A stretch of 64,000 bases of DNA, taken from NCBI RefSeq assembly GCF_000741785.1, contig NZ_JGZP01000011.1:90585-154584 (forward strand). Direction: 5' to 3'. The stretch's first letter is position 1. Every line of letters begins with the position of its first letter. Shown piece by piece: positions 16,859 through 25,985 of this stretch. The stretch comes from Bifidobacterium stellenboschense (GTDB lineage: Bacteria; Actinomycetota; Actinomycetes; Actinomycetales; Bifidobacteriaceae). Below the pieces are notes generated by a model that worked only from the letters and a program-made list of their open reading frames with translations, did no database searches and was not told the DNA's origin. Made by a program: the position numbers and the translations under genes.

Positions 16859-17413
16859 TCAGTAGGCGCGGGAGTTGGAATCCAGGGCTTCCTTGGCGCT
16901 GGTGGCGTCGAAGGTCTTGGACTCGATCTGGATGTCGGACTTGACGTCCTTGCCGTCCAGGTAGTCCTTGACGGCCTGCGCGGTCTCCTTGCCGAAGATC
17001 GGGTTGTACTCGATCACGTAGGAGAGATCGCCGTCGACGAGGGCCTGCAGGGCGTTCTTGGTACCGTCGATGGTGATGATCTTGACCTTGCCCTTGAGGC
17101 CGGCGGCGTCAACGGCCTGCGCGGTGAGGAACTGGCGTGCCACGCGGTAGCCGTCCGACTGCACGCCGGCGGGCATCGCGTTGAAGAATCCCTCGACGAT
17201 GCTTTCCGGCTGGGCATCGTCCGTCGGGCCTTCCGGACTCGTGTATACGCGCTGCGTCTGCTGTTCGACCGGCGAGAGCGTCTGCACGCCGCCGCCCGTC
17301 GGCAGTCCGATCGGACTGGAACATGCGCCGGTGGCGCAGATGAGGGCCGCTGCCACCACGGCGGCGACGATGCGAGCGACGTGGCGGATCCGTCTGGTGG
17401 TACCGGCCATCAT
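16859..17413 (-). CDS. In-frame chimera: start of lipoprotein LpqB joined to end of sugar-binding protein FruE
   Basis: This 184-residue product is two unrelated halves. Residues 1-~100 are the start of an LpqB lipoprotein: a signal peptide, the lipobox Cys31 in CATGACSSP, and GVQTLSPVEQQTQRVY then GYRVARQFLT. LpqB works with MtrAB, and the ATG overlaps the mtrB stop (ATGA), the normal lpqB position. From about residue 104, GLKGKVKIITIDGTKNALQ to the end DATSAKEALDSNSRAY is the C-terminal fifth of a periplasmic sugar-binding protein, as expected directly before fruK. Codon bias also changes, from mixed to highly biased. Most of both genes is missing. The product can have neither function. Either a deletion or rearrangement, or a misassembly, placed the join near 17095-17125. 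Confidence 0.85.
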   Translation of the reverse strand: MMAGTTRRIRHVARIVAAVVAAALICATGACSSPIGLPTGGGVQTLSPVEQQTQRVYTSPEGPTDDAQPESIVEGFFNAMPAGVQSDGYRVARQFLTAQAVDAAGLKGKVKIITIDGTKNALQALVDGDLSYVIEYNPIFGKETAQAVKDYLDGKDVKSDIQIESKTFDATSAKEALDSNSRAY

Positions 17414-19176
17414 TCGTCTCCTCCCTCGGTGGGGTCCGTGCGCGTCGTCGCGGGATCCGCCACGGGATCCGCCGCCGATTCAACCGCGCCATCCGTCGCG
17501 CGTTTGACGTAGTCGGCGCTGCGGTTGTCCGCGATGCCGAATCCTCCGGTGATGCGCAGCGCCCTAGTGCCGCGTTCGAAATCGACCGGCATCTCGTTGT
17601 CGGGCACCGCGCCGAGCGAGGGGTCGCGCGGCAGCATGACGAGGAACCAGGTGCCCTCGCCTTCCTCGGAGCGCACGCGGATCGTCCCCTGGTGCAGTTT
17701 CGCGTCGGTCATCGCGATCGACAATCCCAGCCCAGTGCCGCCGGTGGTGCGCGCGCGCGAAGGGTCGCCGCGCCAGAACCGGTCGAACACGTGCGGCACC
17801 TGGTCGCGCGACATGCCTACGCCGTAGTCGCGCACGGAGATGACGAAGGCCTTGCGGTTGGCGGCGAGACGTATCTCGATCGGGCCGTCCTCGGCGAAGT
17901 CGATGGCGTTGGCGAGCAGATTGCGGATGATACGCACGATGCGACGCGTGTCGAAATAGGCCAGCACGCCGATGTTCGGCAGGTACGTGCGGATGGGCAC
18001 GCCTTTGGCCTTGGCGAGTCCGTCCACCTGGTCGACGGCTTCGTCGATCGTCTCGCGGATGTCCGACTCGACCAGGTCGAGCGCGGCGTATCCGGCGTCG
18101 TAGCGGGAGATCTCCAGCAGGTCGGCGAGCATGTCCTGGAAGCGGTTGATCTGACCGGACAGCAGTTCGACGGTGCGCCGCGTCATCGGATCATAGTCGT
18201 CCTTGCGGCTTTCCAGCAGATCGGACGCCATGCGCATCGTAGTGACCGGCGTGCGCAGCTCATGGCTCACGTCGGACACGAACCGGCGCTGCATGGCTCC
18301 CGCCTCCTCCAGTTCGTCGATCTTCTGGTTCAACGCATCGGCCATCTTGTTGAACGAGTCCTGCAACGAGCCGATCTCATCCTTGCGCGTCACCGGCACG
18401 CGCGCGTCGAGGTCGCCGGCGGCGAAGGTCTCGGCCGCCGCGGCCACGGCTCCGACCGGACGGATGATGCCGTGCAGCGTCATCCACACGACGACGCCGA
18501 CCATCATGCTCAACGCGAGGCATATGGCGATGAGGTTCATCTGGATTTGAGCGAGCGACCTGTCCTGGGATTCGTAGGAGAACAGGGCGTAGAGTTCGAG
18601 GCCGCCCGCGGCGCCGAATTCGAGTGTGGTGCCGAGCACCGCGCCGGGGACGCCCGTACGCCCGGCGACGTCGAGGGAGACGGGCTGGTAGAAGACGCGG
18701 TTGTGCGTGTCGGAGTCCACGGCGGCGCGCATGTCGTCGGTGATGAGCGACTCGTAGGTAGGGTCGGTGGACACGGGGACGATGAAGCGGCTCTCGTCGT
18801 CCTTGCCCCACAGGTACACGCTGGTGAGATTGGAGGCGCCCTCGTTCTGCAGTGAGGAGGCGAGGTCGTTGACGAGCTGCTGGTATTGCACCGAATCGGT
18901 CACGTCGGACGAGTCGAGTCCGTTCTGCGCCTGCTGGACCATGGTGGAGAAGTCGTTGCGCGCCTGCATGGACACCTGGTCGTGCAGCGTGGAGCGGACG
19001 GAGATCATCGACAGTACGGAGAACACGACCGCCACGGCGAGCGTGACCGCCACGACTAGGGCGACGGTGCGCGCCTGTAGCGAACGACGTACCTCGGCGC
19101 GTCCGCTTTTCAGCAGACGCCGCCAGCTGAACCGTCTGCCTGCGATGATGCGGCGGGCGGCCTCACCCCCGCTCAT
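17410..19176 (-). CDS. mtrB: Sensor histidine kinase MtrB
   Basis: This membrane sensor of the actinobacterial MtrAB system controls cell-wall and osmotic functions. The 588-residue chain has a TM at about 37-58, an extracytoplasmic domain, a second TM near 208-232, a HAMP linker (TFAAGDLDARVPVTRKDEIGSL), the H box SHELRTPVTTMRMASDLLE, and ATPase boxes N (NLLANAIDFAE), G1 (VRDYGVGMS), F (FDRFWRGDPSRA) and G2 (GGTGLGLSIA). The C-terminal tail is acidic and Pro/Thr-rich. It overlaps the mtrA stop and the lpqB start by 4 bases each. The gene is intact, although its response regulator is frameshifted and its lipoprotein partner truncated. Confidence 0.9.
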   Translation of the reverse strand: MSGGEAARRIIAGRRFSWRRLLKSGRAEVRRSLQARTVALVVAVTLAVAVVFSVLSMISVRSTLHDQVSMQARNDFSTMVQQAQNGLDSSDVTDSVQYQQLVNDLASSLQNEGASNLTSVYLWGKDDESRFIVPVSTDPTYESLITDDMRAAVDSDTHNRVFYQPVSLDVAGRTGVPGAVLGTTLEFGAAGGLELYALFSYESQDRSLAQIQMNLIAICLALSMMVGVVVWMTLHGIIRPVGAVAAAAETFAAGDLDARVPVTRKDEIGSLQDSFNKMADALNQKIDELEEAGAMQRRFVSDVSHELRTPVTTMRMASDLLESRKDDYDPMTRRTVELLSGQINRFQDMLADLLEISRYDAGYAALDLVESDIRETIDEAVDQVDGLAKAKGVPIRTYLPNIGVLAYFDTRRIVRIIRNLLANAIDFAEDGPIEIRLAANRKAFVISVRDYGVGMSRDQVPHVFDRFWRGDPSRARTTGGTGLGLSIAMTDAKLHQGTIRVRSEEGEGTWFLVMLPRDPSLGAVPDNEMPVDFERGTRALRITGGFGIADNRSADYVKRATDGAVESAADPVADPATTRTDPTEGGDE

Positions 19177-19939
19177 GCCGTCTGGCCGGAAAGCGGGCTC
19201 GGGGTGACGAACTTGTATCCGATGCCCCGCACGGTGACGATGATCTGCGGCTTCTCCGGATCATCCTCGACCTTGGCGCGCAGACGCTGGATATGCACGT
19301 TCACGAGACGCGTGTCGCCGTTGCCGTCATACCCCCACACCTTCTTGAGCAGCGTGGAGCGGCTGATGGCCTCGCCCGAACCGGCGGCGAGCACGGCGAG
19401 CAGCTCGAACTCCATGGGGGTGAGCGCCAGGTCGACGCCGTCCTTGGTAGCGGTGTGCCCGGCGCGGTCGATGACGATCGCGCCGCGTTCGATGTGCTGC
19501 GGGTCCTCGCCGGAGCCCGTCTCGTCGGCGCCGCGGCGGATGCGGCGGCGAGCTTGGCGCGGATGCGGAACCGCGCTCGGATGCGGGCGATGAGCTCCGC
19601 GACCTTGAACGGTTTGGGCACGTAGTCGTCGGCGCCGGCCTCGAGGCCGGCGACCACGTCGACGGTGTCGGACTTGGCGGTGAGCATGATGATCGGCACG
19701 TTCGACGAGGTCTCGCGGATGCGGCGGGCCACCTCGGTGCCGTCGATACCCGGCAGCATGACGTCGAGCAGGATGAGATCCGGGACGACGGTGGGGAACA
19801 TCTCCACGGCGCGCAGGCCGTCCAGACAGGTCGTGGTGCGGAAGCCTTCGTTCTCCAGCACGATGGAGAGCATCTCGCCCAGTGCCTGGTCGTCGTCGAC
19901 GATCATGATCATCTTGCCGGCGATATCATCCTGCGTCAT
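19173..19939 (-). pseudogene. mtrA: Response regulator MtrA, interrupted by a frameshift
   Basis: Two frames together make a full OmpR/PhoB-type regulator. The first (from ATG 19939) has the receiver: acidic pocket VDDD, phosphoacceptor in LILLDVMLPG near residue 59, TAKS, and the Lys of YVPKPF. It loses sense after RIRAKLAAASAAA. From about 19530 the other frame continues with ADETGSGEDPQHIERG and then the winged helix (LTPMEFELLAVLA, STLLKKVWGYDGNGDTRLVNVHIQRLRAK, VRGIGYKF). One base missing in the G+C-rich GCCGCGGCGCC stretch (19527-19535), or two extra, explains it. No slippery heptamer is seen, so programmed frameshifting is unlikely. As read, the product lacks its DNA-binding domain. 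A sequencing error is possible. Confidence 0.85.
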
Positions 19940-19975
19940 TGCATCTTCCTTTCCGTCCCGTCGTGGTTCCGGTTC

Positions 19976-20004
19976 ATTGTACCCCGTAACCGCTTACCTG
20001 TCAG
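19976..20004 (-). promoter_or_regulatory. mtrA promoter
   Basis: On the minus strand CTGACA (plus 19999-20004) and TACAAT (plus 19976-19981) are separated by exactly 17 bases. Both match sigma-70 consensus in five of six positions. It would drive mtrA-mtrB and, because of the fusion, the fru genes. Confidence 0.6.
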
Positions 20005-20042
20005 CGTTCGCCGACATTCACCGATGCCATCGTCGGCTTCCA

Positions 20043-21425
20043 TCACCGCCCGTCGTTCCCGTCGCCGCCGTGCAGGATCGGCTCGATGCGGGCGAGCCGC
20101 GCCCCCACCTCGCGCTCATAACCGCGGTTGTTCGGCCGGTAGTAGCGCGTCCCGCGCAGATCCTCGGGCAGGTACTCCTGCGGGGCGACCGCGCCCGGCC
20201 AGTCGTGCGCGTACTTGTACCCTTCGTGGTTGCCCCACTCCTTCATCAACTTGGTGGGCGCGTTCCTCAGATACAGCGGCACGGCGCCGATGTGCCCGGC
20301 GTCCACGTCCGCGAGCGCCTCGTTGATGGCCGTGTAGCTGGCGTTGGACTTCGGCGCCGTCGCGACGGCGATGGCGGCCTCGGCGAGGATGATGCGCGCT
20401 TCGGGCATGCCGACGAGCGCGACGGCCTGCGCGGCGGCGACGGTCACTTGAAGGATCTGCGGCGCGGCCATGCCGACCTCCTCGGCGGCGGCGATCATGA
20501 TGCGCCGCGCGATGAATCGCGGGTCCTCGCCGGCGCGGATCATGCGCGCGAGGTAGTGCACGGCGGCGTCCGGGTCGGACCCGCGCATCGATTTGATGAA
20601 CGCGGAGATCACGTCGTAATGGTCGTCGCCGTCCTTGTCGTAGCGCACGGTGGCCACGTCCATCACGGTGGAGACCACGTCGGGCGTGATGATCGGGCGG
20701 CGCCGGCCCTTCTCGCGCGCCTTGTCGCCGGTAACGGCACCGGCCGCCGCCTCGAGGATGGTGAGGGACTTGCGCGCGTCGCCGCCAGCCATACGCACGA
20801 TCTCGGCGATCGCCTCGTCGCTGGCACGCACCTCACCTCTGAGCCCATGCTCGGAGGAGAGCGCGCGGCGCACGAGGTCGTCGAGCTGTGCGGGTTCCAA
20901 CGATTCGAGCTTGACGACGACGGAACGGCTCAGCAACGGTTTGATGACGGAGAAGCTCGGGTTCTCGGTGGTCGCGCCGATGAACGTGACGTCGCGGTTC
21001 TCGACGGCCGGCAGGAGCGCGTCCTGCTGGGATTTGGAGAACCGGTGCACCTCGTCGATGAACAGGACGGTCTCCTCGCCTTTCGCGACGAGCCGTTCGT
21101 GCGCGCGGTCGAGCACGGCGCGCACGTCCTTGACGCCGCTCGTCACGGCGGACAGCTCCTCGAACACGCGGCCGGACTGGCGCGCGACGATCGTGGCGAG
21201 CGTCGTCTTGCCGACGCCGGGAGGACCGAACATGATAATCGAGCTGGGGGCGGTGAGCGAGCCCTTCGACGCCGGGTTGGCGAGGCGGCGCAGGGGCGAG
21301 CCCTCCCCCAGCACGTGGGATTGGCCGATCACCTCGTCAAGCGTGCGTGGCCGCATGCGCACGGCGAGCGGACGCGTCACCTCGTCCGGCACGTCGGATG
21401 CGGCGAACAGGTCGTTGTCGGTCAT
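20043..21425 (-). CDS. rarA: Replication-associated recombination protein A (RarA/MgsA)
   Basis: This AAA+ ATPase related to clamp loaders acts at stalled replication forks. The 460-residue product shows PLAVRMRPRTLDEVIGQSHVLGEG, Walker A GPPGVGKTTLA, Walker B FIDEVHRFSKSQQDALL, sensor 1 GATTENPSF, and sensor 2 near GGDARKSLTILEAA. The C-terminal tetramerisation region has FIKSMRGSDPDAAVHYLARM and ends in YKYAHDWPGA and QEYLPEDLRG, all as in the family. The ATG at 21425 overlaps the stop of the upstream helicase gene (ATGA), so the two are coupled. An open frame upstream of it is only the helicase gene in another frame. Confidence 0.93.
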   Translation of the reverse strand: MTDNDLFAASDVPDEVTRPLAVRMRPRTLDEVIGQSHVLGEGSPLRRLANPASKGSLTAPSSIIMFGPPGVGKTTLATIVARQSGRVFEELSAVTSGVKDVRAVLDRAHERLVAKGEETVLFIDEVHRFSKSQQDALLPAVENRDVTFIGATTENPSFSVIKPLLSRSVVVKLESLEPAQLDDLVRRALSSEHGLRGEVRASDEAIAEIVRMAGGDARKSLTILEAAAGAVTGDKAREKGRRRPIITPDVVSTVMDVATVRYDKDGDDHYDVISAFIKSMRGSDPDAAVHYLARMIRAGEDPRFIARRIMIAAAEEVGMAAPQILQVTVAAAQAVALVGMPEARIILAEAAIAVATAPKSNASYTAINEALADVDAGHIGAVPLYLRNAPTKLMKEWGNHEGYKYAHDWPGAVAPQEYLPEDLRGTRYYRPNNRGYEREVGARLARIEPILHGGDGNDGR

Positions 21426-24118
21426 TCGTTGCCGACCTTGTAGTCGAAGAAGACGACCTCGCCGCTCTCCTGAGTGGCGTCGAGGTCGACGACGCCTTCG
21501 ATGGCCCAGTCGTGGTCGCCGTCGGAGTCGTCGATGATCTGGCGCACCCTCCACGAGTGCTCGTCCTTCTCATGCTTCGTGTCGAGCATGAACAGGTCGG
21601 CGGAACGGGCCTTCGCGTCGGTGTTCACGTATTCGTGCTCGTCGTAGTAGTCGTCGAGCGCGTCCTCCCATTCGTGCACGCCGTAGCCCCAGTCCTTGTC
21701 GAGCGCGCCGAGCGTGTCCGGATCGTCGAGGTCCATGAGCGTGACGCGGCGGAACAGGGCGTTGCGCACGAGCACGGTGAGGCCGCGGCGGTCCTCGACG
21801 ACGGCGTCGCGCGCGCCGGGCGCGGCGAGCGACGCGGCCGCTTCGGACGCGTCGGTGGAGCCGTCGGCACCCGCGTTCTCCCATTCGTCGACGAGCGAGG
21901 AGTCGATGGAGCGCACGAGCACGCGCAGCCAGGCGATGATGTCGTCCAGCTGCTCGTCGCGTTTCTCCGGCGGCACGGTGCGGGCGAGCGCACGGTACGC
22001 GTCGGACAGGTAGCGCAGCAGCGTGCCTTCGGAGCGGGCGATGTTGTAGCGGGCGATGTAGCCGGTGAAGTCGGAGGCGGTCTCGACCATGTCGCGCACC
22101 ACCGACTTGGGGCTCAGCCAGTAGTCGTTGGCCCACGGCACGTCGTGGCGGTATTGGTCGAACGCCGCGTCGAGCATGTCCTCCAAGGGCTTGGGGTAGG
22201 TGATCTCCTGGAGGCGGTCCATGCGCTCGTCGTAGTCGAGGCCGTCGGCCTTCATGTCGGCCATGGCCTTGTCGCGGGCGGCGCGTTCCTGGGCGCGCAG
22301 CACCTGCTTCGGGTCGTCGAGCGTCGCCTCGACCATGGAGATCACGTCGAGCGCGTACGTGTCCGACTCGGGGTCGAGGAGTTCGAGCGCGGCGAGCAGG
22401 AACGGCGAGAGCGGCTGGTCGAGCGCGAAGTCGTCGGGCACGTCGAGCGTCATCACGTAGTCCTTGCCGCCGTCGCGGCCTTCGAGCACCTCGATCACGT
22501 CGGTGTCGAACAGCGTCTGGAAGATCTCGTCGGCGCGCTGGTGGAGCTTCTCCTTCTGGTCGGGGGTCTGCGCGGAGTCGTCGATGAGGTCGTCGATGCG
22601 CGCGCGGGCGTCGCCGCCCTGCTCGACCTCGTTGAGCACCATCGAATGTGTGATCTTCAGGTGCGGCACGAGCGTTTCGGGCGCGGCGTCGATGAGCTTG
22701 TCGAACGTGTTCTGGTTCCACGTGACGAAGCCTTCGGGCGCCTTCTTGCGCTTCACCTTCTTGAGCTTCTTCGGGTCGCCGCCCGCCTTGGCGATGGCCT
22801 TCTGGTTCTCGATCTCGTATTCGGGCGCCTCGGCGACGACGAGGCCCTCCGTGTCGAAGCCCATGCGGCCGGCGCGGCCGGCGATCTGGTGGAACTCACG
22901 GGCCTTGAGCCGGCGCATCTTCGTGCCGTCGAACTTGGTGAGCGCGGTGAGCACGACCGAGTGAATGGGCACGTTGATGCCGACGCCGAGCGTGTCGGTG
23001 CCGCAGATGACGGGCAGCAGGCCCTGCTGGGCGAGCTGTTCGACGAGACGCCGGTAGCGCGGGAGCATGCCCGCGTGGTGGATGCCGACGCCGGTGCGCA
23101 GGAGTCGCTGGAGGATCTTGCCGAACGCGGTGGTGAACTTGACTCCCTTGATCGCCTCGGCGATGGCGGCGCGCTGCTCCTTCGAAGAGACACCGGTGGA
23201 GGCGAGCGCCTGCGCGGTCTCCAGGGCGGCGTCCTGCGAGAAGTGGACGACGTAGATGGGGGTCTCCCCGTTCCTGAACGCGAGTTCGACGGTTTTCTCC
23301 AACGGGTCGAGCGTGTACTCGTAGCTCAGCGGCACGGGGCGCGGCGCGTCGGCGATCACGTCCACGTCGGGCACGTCGTTGAGCTCTTCGAGCTTGTTCG
23401 CGATCGCGTCGACGTTGCCGAGCGTCGCGCTCATGAGCAGGAAGCGGGTCTGCGGCAGGGTGAGCAGCGGCACCTGCCACGCCCATCCGCGCTCCGGATC
23501 GCCGTAGTAGTGGAACTCGTCCATCGCGACCATGCCGATGTCGGCGTGCTCGCCCTCGCGCAGCGCCTGGTTGGCGAGGATCTCCGCGGTGCAGCAGATG
23601 ATCGGCGCGTCCGCGTTGATGTGGCTGTCGCCGGTGATCATGCCCACGTTGTCGCGGCCGAACACCGCGACGAGGTCGAAGAACTTCTCGGAGACGAGCG
23701 CTTTGATGGGCGCCGTGTAGTAGGAGCGCCGTCCGGTGCACAGGGCGGCGAAGTGCATGCCGAGCGCGACCAGCGACTTGCCGGAGCCGGTGGGCGTGTT
23801 GAGGATCACATGGTCGCCGGCGAGCAGGTCCATGATGGCCTCCTCCTGGTGGGGCCATGGTTCGATGCCCTTGACGTCCTCCACCCATCCGAAGAACCGT
23901 TCGTAGATGTCATCGTCCGTGAGGTTGCGCTCACGTTCGCTCCCGTCCCATTCCGGGGCCAATCGTCCCAGCGACCCGTAGCGGGACGTCATATCCGCGT
24001 CCATGTCCGCGCCCGCGCCGTCGCGCGGCGCATCGTCCGTCGCCCGCATCTCAGCTCCCCTCTCATCGCGCGTCGCGTCGTCGCGCTCCATATCGTCGTA
24101 TTCCTTCTCGTCGATCAT
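21422..24118 (-). CDS. DEAD/DEAH-box helicase, DUF3516 (actinobacterial) type
   Basis: This superfamily 2 RNA/DNA helicase of 898 residues has the motifs PHQEEAIMDLLAGDHVILNTPTGSGKS (Q and I), TAPIKALVSEK (Ia), DEFHYYGDPERG (II, written DEFH), LMSATLG (III), VCGTDTLGVGINVPI-like GTDTLGVGINVPIH (V) and HQIAGRAGR (VI). The C-terminal half matches the DUF3516 region of actinobacterial helicases. The N-terminal ~45 residues are very acidic. A TACACT hexamer lies at 24127-24132, so transcription would start close to the ATG and the mRNA may be leaderless. rarA follows with a 4-base overlap. The biological substrate is unknown. Confidence 0.88.
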   Translation of the reverse strand: MIDEKEYDDMERDDATRDERGAEMRATDDAPRDGAGADMDADMTSRYGSLGRLAPEWDGSERERNLTDDDIYERFFGWVEDVKGIEPWPHQEEAIMDLLAGDHVILNTPTGSGKSLVALGMHFAALCTGRRSYYTAPIKALVSEKFFDLVAVFGRDNVGMITGDSHINADAPIICCTAEILANQALREGEHADIGMVAMDEFHYYGDPERGWAWQVPLLTLPQTRFLLMSATLGNVDAIANKLEELNDVPDVDVIADAPRPVPLSYEYTLDPLEKTVELAFRNGETPIYVVHFSQDAALETAQALASTGVSSKEQRAAIAEAIKGVKFTTAFGKILQRLLRTGVGIHHAGMLPRYRRLVEQLAQQGLLPVICGTDTLGVGINVPIHSVVLTALTKFDGTKMRRLKAREFHQIAGRAGRMGFDTEGLVVAEAPEYEIENQKAIAKAGGDPKKLKKVKRKKAPEGFVTWNQNTFDKLIDAAPETLVPHLKITHSMVLNEVEQGGDARARIDDLIDDSAQTPDQKEKLHQRADEIFQTLFDTDVIEVLEGRDGGKDYVMTLDVPDDFALDQPLSPFLLAALELLDPESDTYALDVISMVEATLDDPKQVLRAQERAARDKAMADMKADGLDYDERMDRLQEITYPKPLEDMLDAAFDQYRHDVPWANDYWLSPKSVVRDMVETASDFTGYIARYNIARSEGTLLRYLSDAYRALARTVPPEKRDEQLDDIIAWLRVLVRSIDSSLVDEWENAGADGSTDASEAAASLAAPGARDAVVEDRRGLTVLVRNALFRRVTLMDLDDPDTLGALDKDWGYGVHEWEDALDDYYDEHEYVNTDAKARSADLFMLDTKHEKDEHSWRVRQIIDDSDGDHDWAIEGVVDLDATQESGEVVFFDYKVGNE

Positions 24119-24126
24119 GTCTCACG

Positions 24127-24132
24127 AGTGTA
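24127..24132 (-). promoter_or_regulatory. -10 element for a leaderless helicase transcript
   Basis: TACACT on the minus strand ends 8 bases before the ATG at 24118, so the start point would fall on or next to the start codon. No Shine-Dalgarno sequence is present. No good -35 was found. Confidence 0.45.
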
Positions 24133-24350
24133 GCCGCAGGAGCGCACCTGCCGTGAACCGCATCTCCGATCATCAGATCCGAATGACCGCGATCCGGCAA
24201 TCGGAGCGTCGTTCCGATGCTTTCCGAAAGGGGCATCTTACGAAAGAGGTCACAAAGGGGTGCCTCTCGAAAAGGTGTTCGTCTTCCAAAACCGAAAGTC
24301 CACAACCGGCATTGTTTTGCTCTCTGGCCACGCGATGACAGCGCCATCCC

Positions 24351-24893
24351 GCTCTTGAACAGTCCAATGGCAAGCAGGTGTCCGATAAGACACCAAGATA
24401 CGAGGTCAGCCCCCGGTCAATACAGCCAATATATACAGTCAATACAGTCATTCAAGCCAATACCCGGCCAATGCAAGTCAACAATCCGGCGAACAGCTAC
24501 AGACCGAGACCAACGGACCGATCAGCTACAGACCAAGGCACCACGGGCCAAACCATTACAGATCAAACCATTACAGATCAAACCATTACAGATCAAACCG
24601 TTACAGACCGAAGCATTACGGCTCTTGACCAGGCCAATGGCAAGCCGGTGTCCGATAAGATACCAAGATACAAGGTCAACACCCGGTCAATACGGTCAAT
24701 ACAGTCAATACAGTCAATACGGTCAATACGGTCAATACAGTCAATACAGTCAATACGGTCCATTCAGGTCAACACCCAGTCAACACAGGTCAACTATCCG
24801 GCGAACCGTCACAGACCGAACCGTCACTGATCGAACCGTCACTGATCGAACCGTCACTGATCGAATCGTCACTGATCGAACCGTCACAGACCG
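24351..24893. repeat. Tandem ~270-base duplication with internal satellites
   Basis: Copies start at 24351 and 24621. Each begins with GCTCTTGAMCAGKCCAATGG and a GGTGTCCGATAAGA palindrome half. Each then has a run of 9-10-base GTCAATACR units (expanded in copy 2, 24687-24758), the segment ATCCGGCGAAC, and a 16-base minisatellite. In copy 1 the minisatellite is ATTACAGATCAAACC (24552-24600). In copy 2 it is GTCACTGATCGAACC (24806-24893). Copy 2 is longer in satellites, suggesting slippage after duplication. Confidence 0.75.
24377..24394. promoter_or_regulatory. Palindrome GGTGTCCGATAAGACACC, first of five
   Basis: The same 18-base palindrome recurs at 24647-24664 (one mismatch), 25283-25300, 25507-25524 and 25631-25648. 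The third and fourth are in the opposite orientation (GGTGTCCCATCGGACACC). The repeated inverted halves GGTGTC and GACACC suggest a protein-binding site or a small hairpin element. Confidence 0.5.
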
Positions 24894-25724
24894 AAGTGTC
24901 ACCTTGCATTGAGGGCGCAATCGTCATTCGTCATGATGCAATACCCGCCCTCGTCACATGAAGCCATACTCATTCGCCCGAGATCACAGCGAAGCTCGTT
25001 GAGACGCGATCGTGAGACGCGATCGTCATTCGTCGTGATGCAATACCCATCCTCGTCATGGTGCCATACCCGTCATGGCACCTTTCCTTCGACCCACAAT
25101 CAACGGGCGAAACCAGTCCACGCTCCGGCCCCGCACTCCAAGCCAAATTACAACCCATGCCATGCATTCCAATCGCATATCCCAACCAACCGCCCGATCG
25201 CACACCCCATTGCGCGCCCCGTCACACAACCCCAACCCAGTTATCCAACCAGTTGCACCACTCCCGGGACGACCCGCTCAGCGGTGTCCCATCGGACACT
25301 GGCTTGTCACTGGCACAGGCGCGATTTCCTCCTCCTCTCCCATTCCGAAGCCAACCACACTCTTCTGTCACATATCCAATACACGCCTCGCCCCGCACTC
25401 TTCAGACGAGTGTCAGAGCCGTGTCACACTCCAGTTGACCCGCCCCACAAGCCCGCCTCCCGGGACGCCCTCATGCCCACACCTCCCGATGACGGTCCCG
25501 GTCAACGGTGTCCCATCGGACACCGCCCTGTCATTGGGGACTGCCTCAGGAAGCATGCAACTGGCTGTTGTCCGCCGGTTGCGGAGTCGACGGTGAAGCT
25601 CTTCGCTCTTGGCTGGGCCAATGGCAAGCCAGTGTCCGATGAGACACCGCAGTACAACCGTATTGCCCGTCCGAGTTCTCAATGGAGTGCAGCATCCGTC
25701 TTTGGTTGTCTGGAGTGGTTCCAC

Positions 25725-25811
25725 GGCCGGCAATTAAAGCCGGTTACACACTTTCCGAGAAGGTTCCGCCTCTATGGCCGGCAATTTAAGCCAGTTACAC
25801 ACTTTCCGAGA
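25725..25811. repeat. 36-base direct repeat, two copies
   Basis: Copies at 25725-25760 and 25776-25811 share GGCCGGCAATT and GTTACACACTTTCCGAGA and differ at two bases, with a 51-base period. They lie about 270 bases before the XRE gene. Confidence 0.75.
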
Positions 25812-25985
25812 CAGTCCCGTCATTGACATGGGAACACTTCTTTCCCTCCCCTATTCCCAATCCGAACGGCTTCCCGAAAGTGCGGAACAGGCTCTTGACC
25901 AAACCAATGGCACGGTGACGGAACGAATTACGAGACACAGGGATAGAATAGCTACAGGGGCAAGGCCGCTCCATACGCACGAGGG

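Larger units (their letters stand above)
24133..25977. repeat. Gene-poor block of nested direct repeats, about 1.8 kb
   Basis: No credible gene is seen between the helicase start and the XRE regulator. Base composition falls well below that of the flanking genes. The block holds a ~270-base tandem duplication with internal micro- and minisatellites (24351-24893), two ~40-base direct repeats near 24917 and 25018, two copies of GAGACGCGATCGT, five GGTGTC...GACACC palindromes, a 36-base repeat (25725-25811), and four copies of a GCTCTTG...CCAATGGCA segment at 24351, 24621, 25605 and 25891. It may be regulatory or remnant DNA. Confidence 0.6.

Noticed and set aside
19527..19535. Programmed ribosomal frameshift in mtrA
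   Set aside because: No slippery heptamer and no obvious downstream pseudoknot are present. A lesion or sequencing error is simpler.
24552..24893. A CRISPR-like array from the 16-base repeats
   Set aside because: Units are head to tail with no unique spacers, the period is 16 bases, and no cas gene is present in the window.
24909..25826. A 305-codon plus-strand frame through the repeat block
   Set aside because: The translation is a His/Pro/Ser-rich string that follows the DNA repeats, with no ribosome binding site and no domain.
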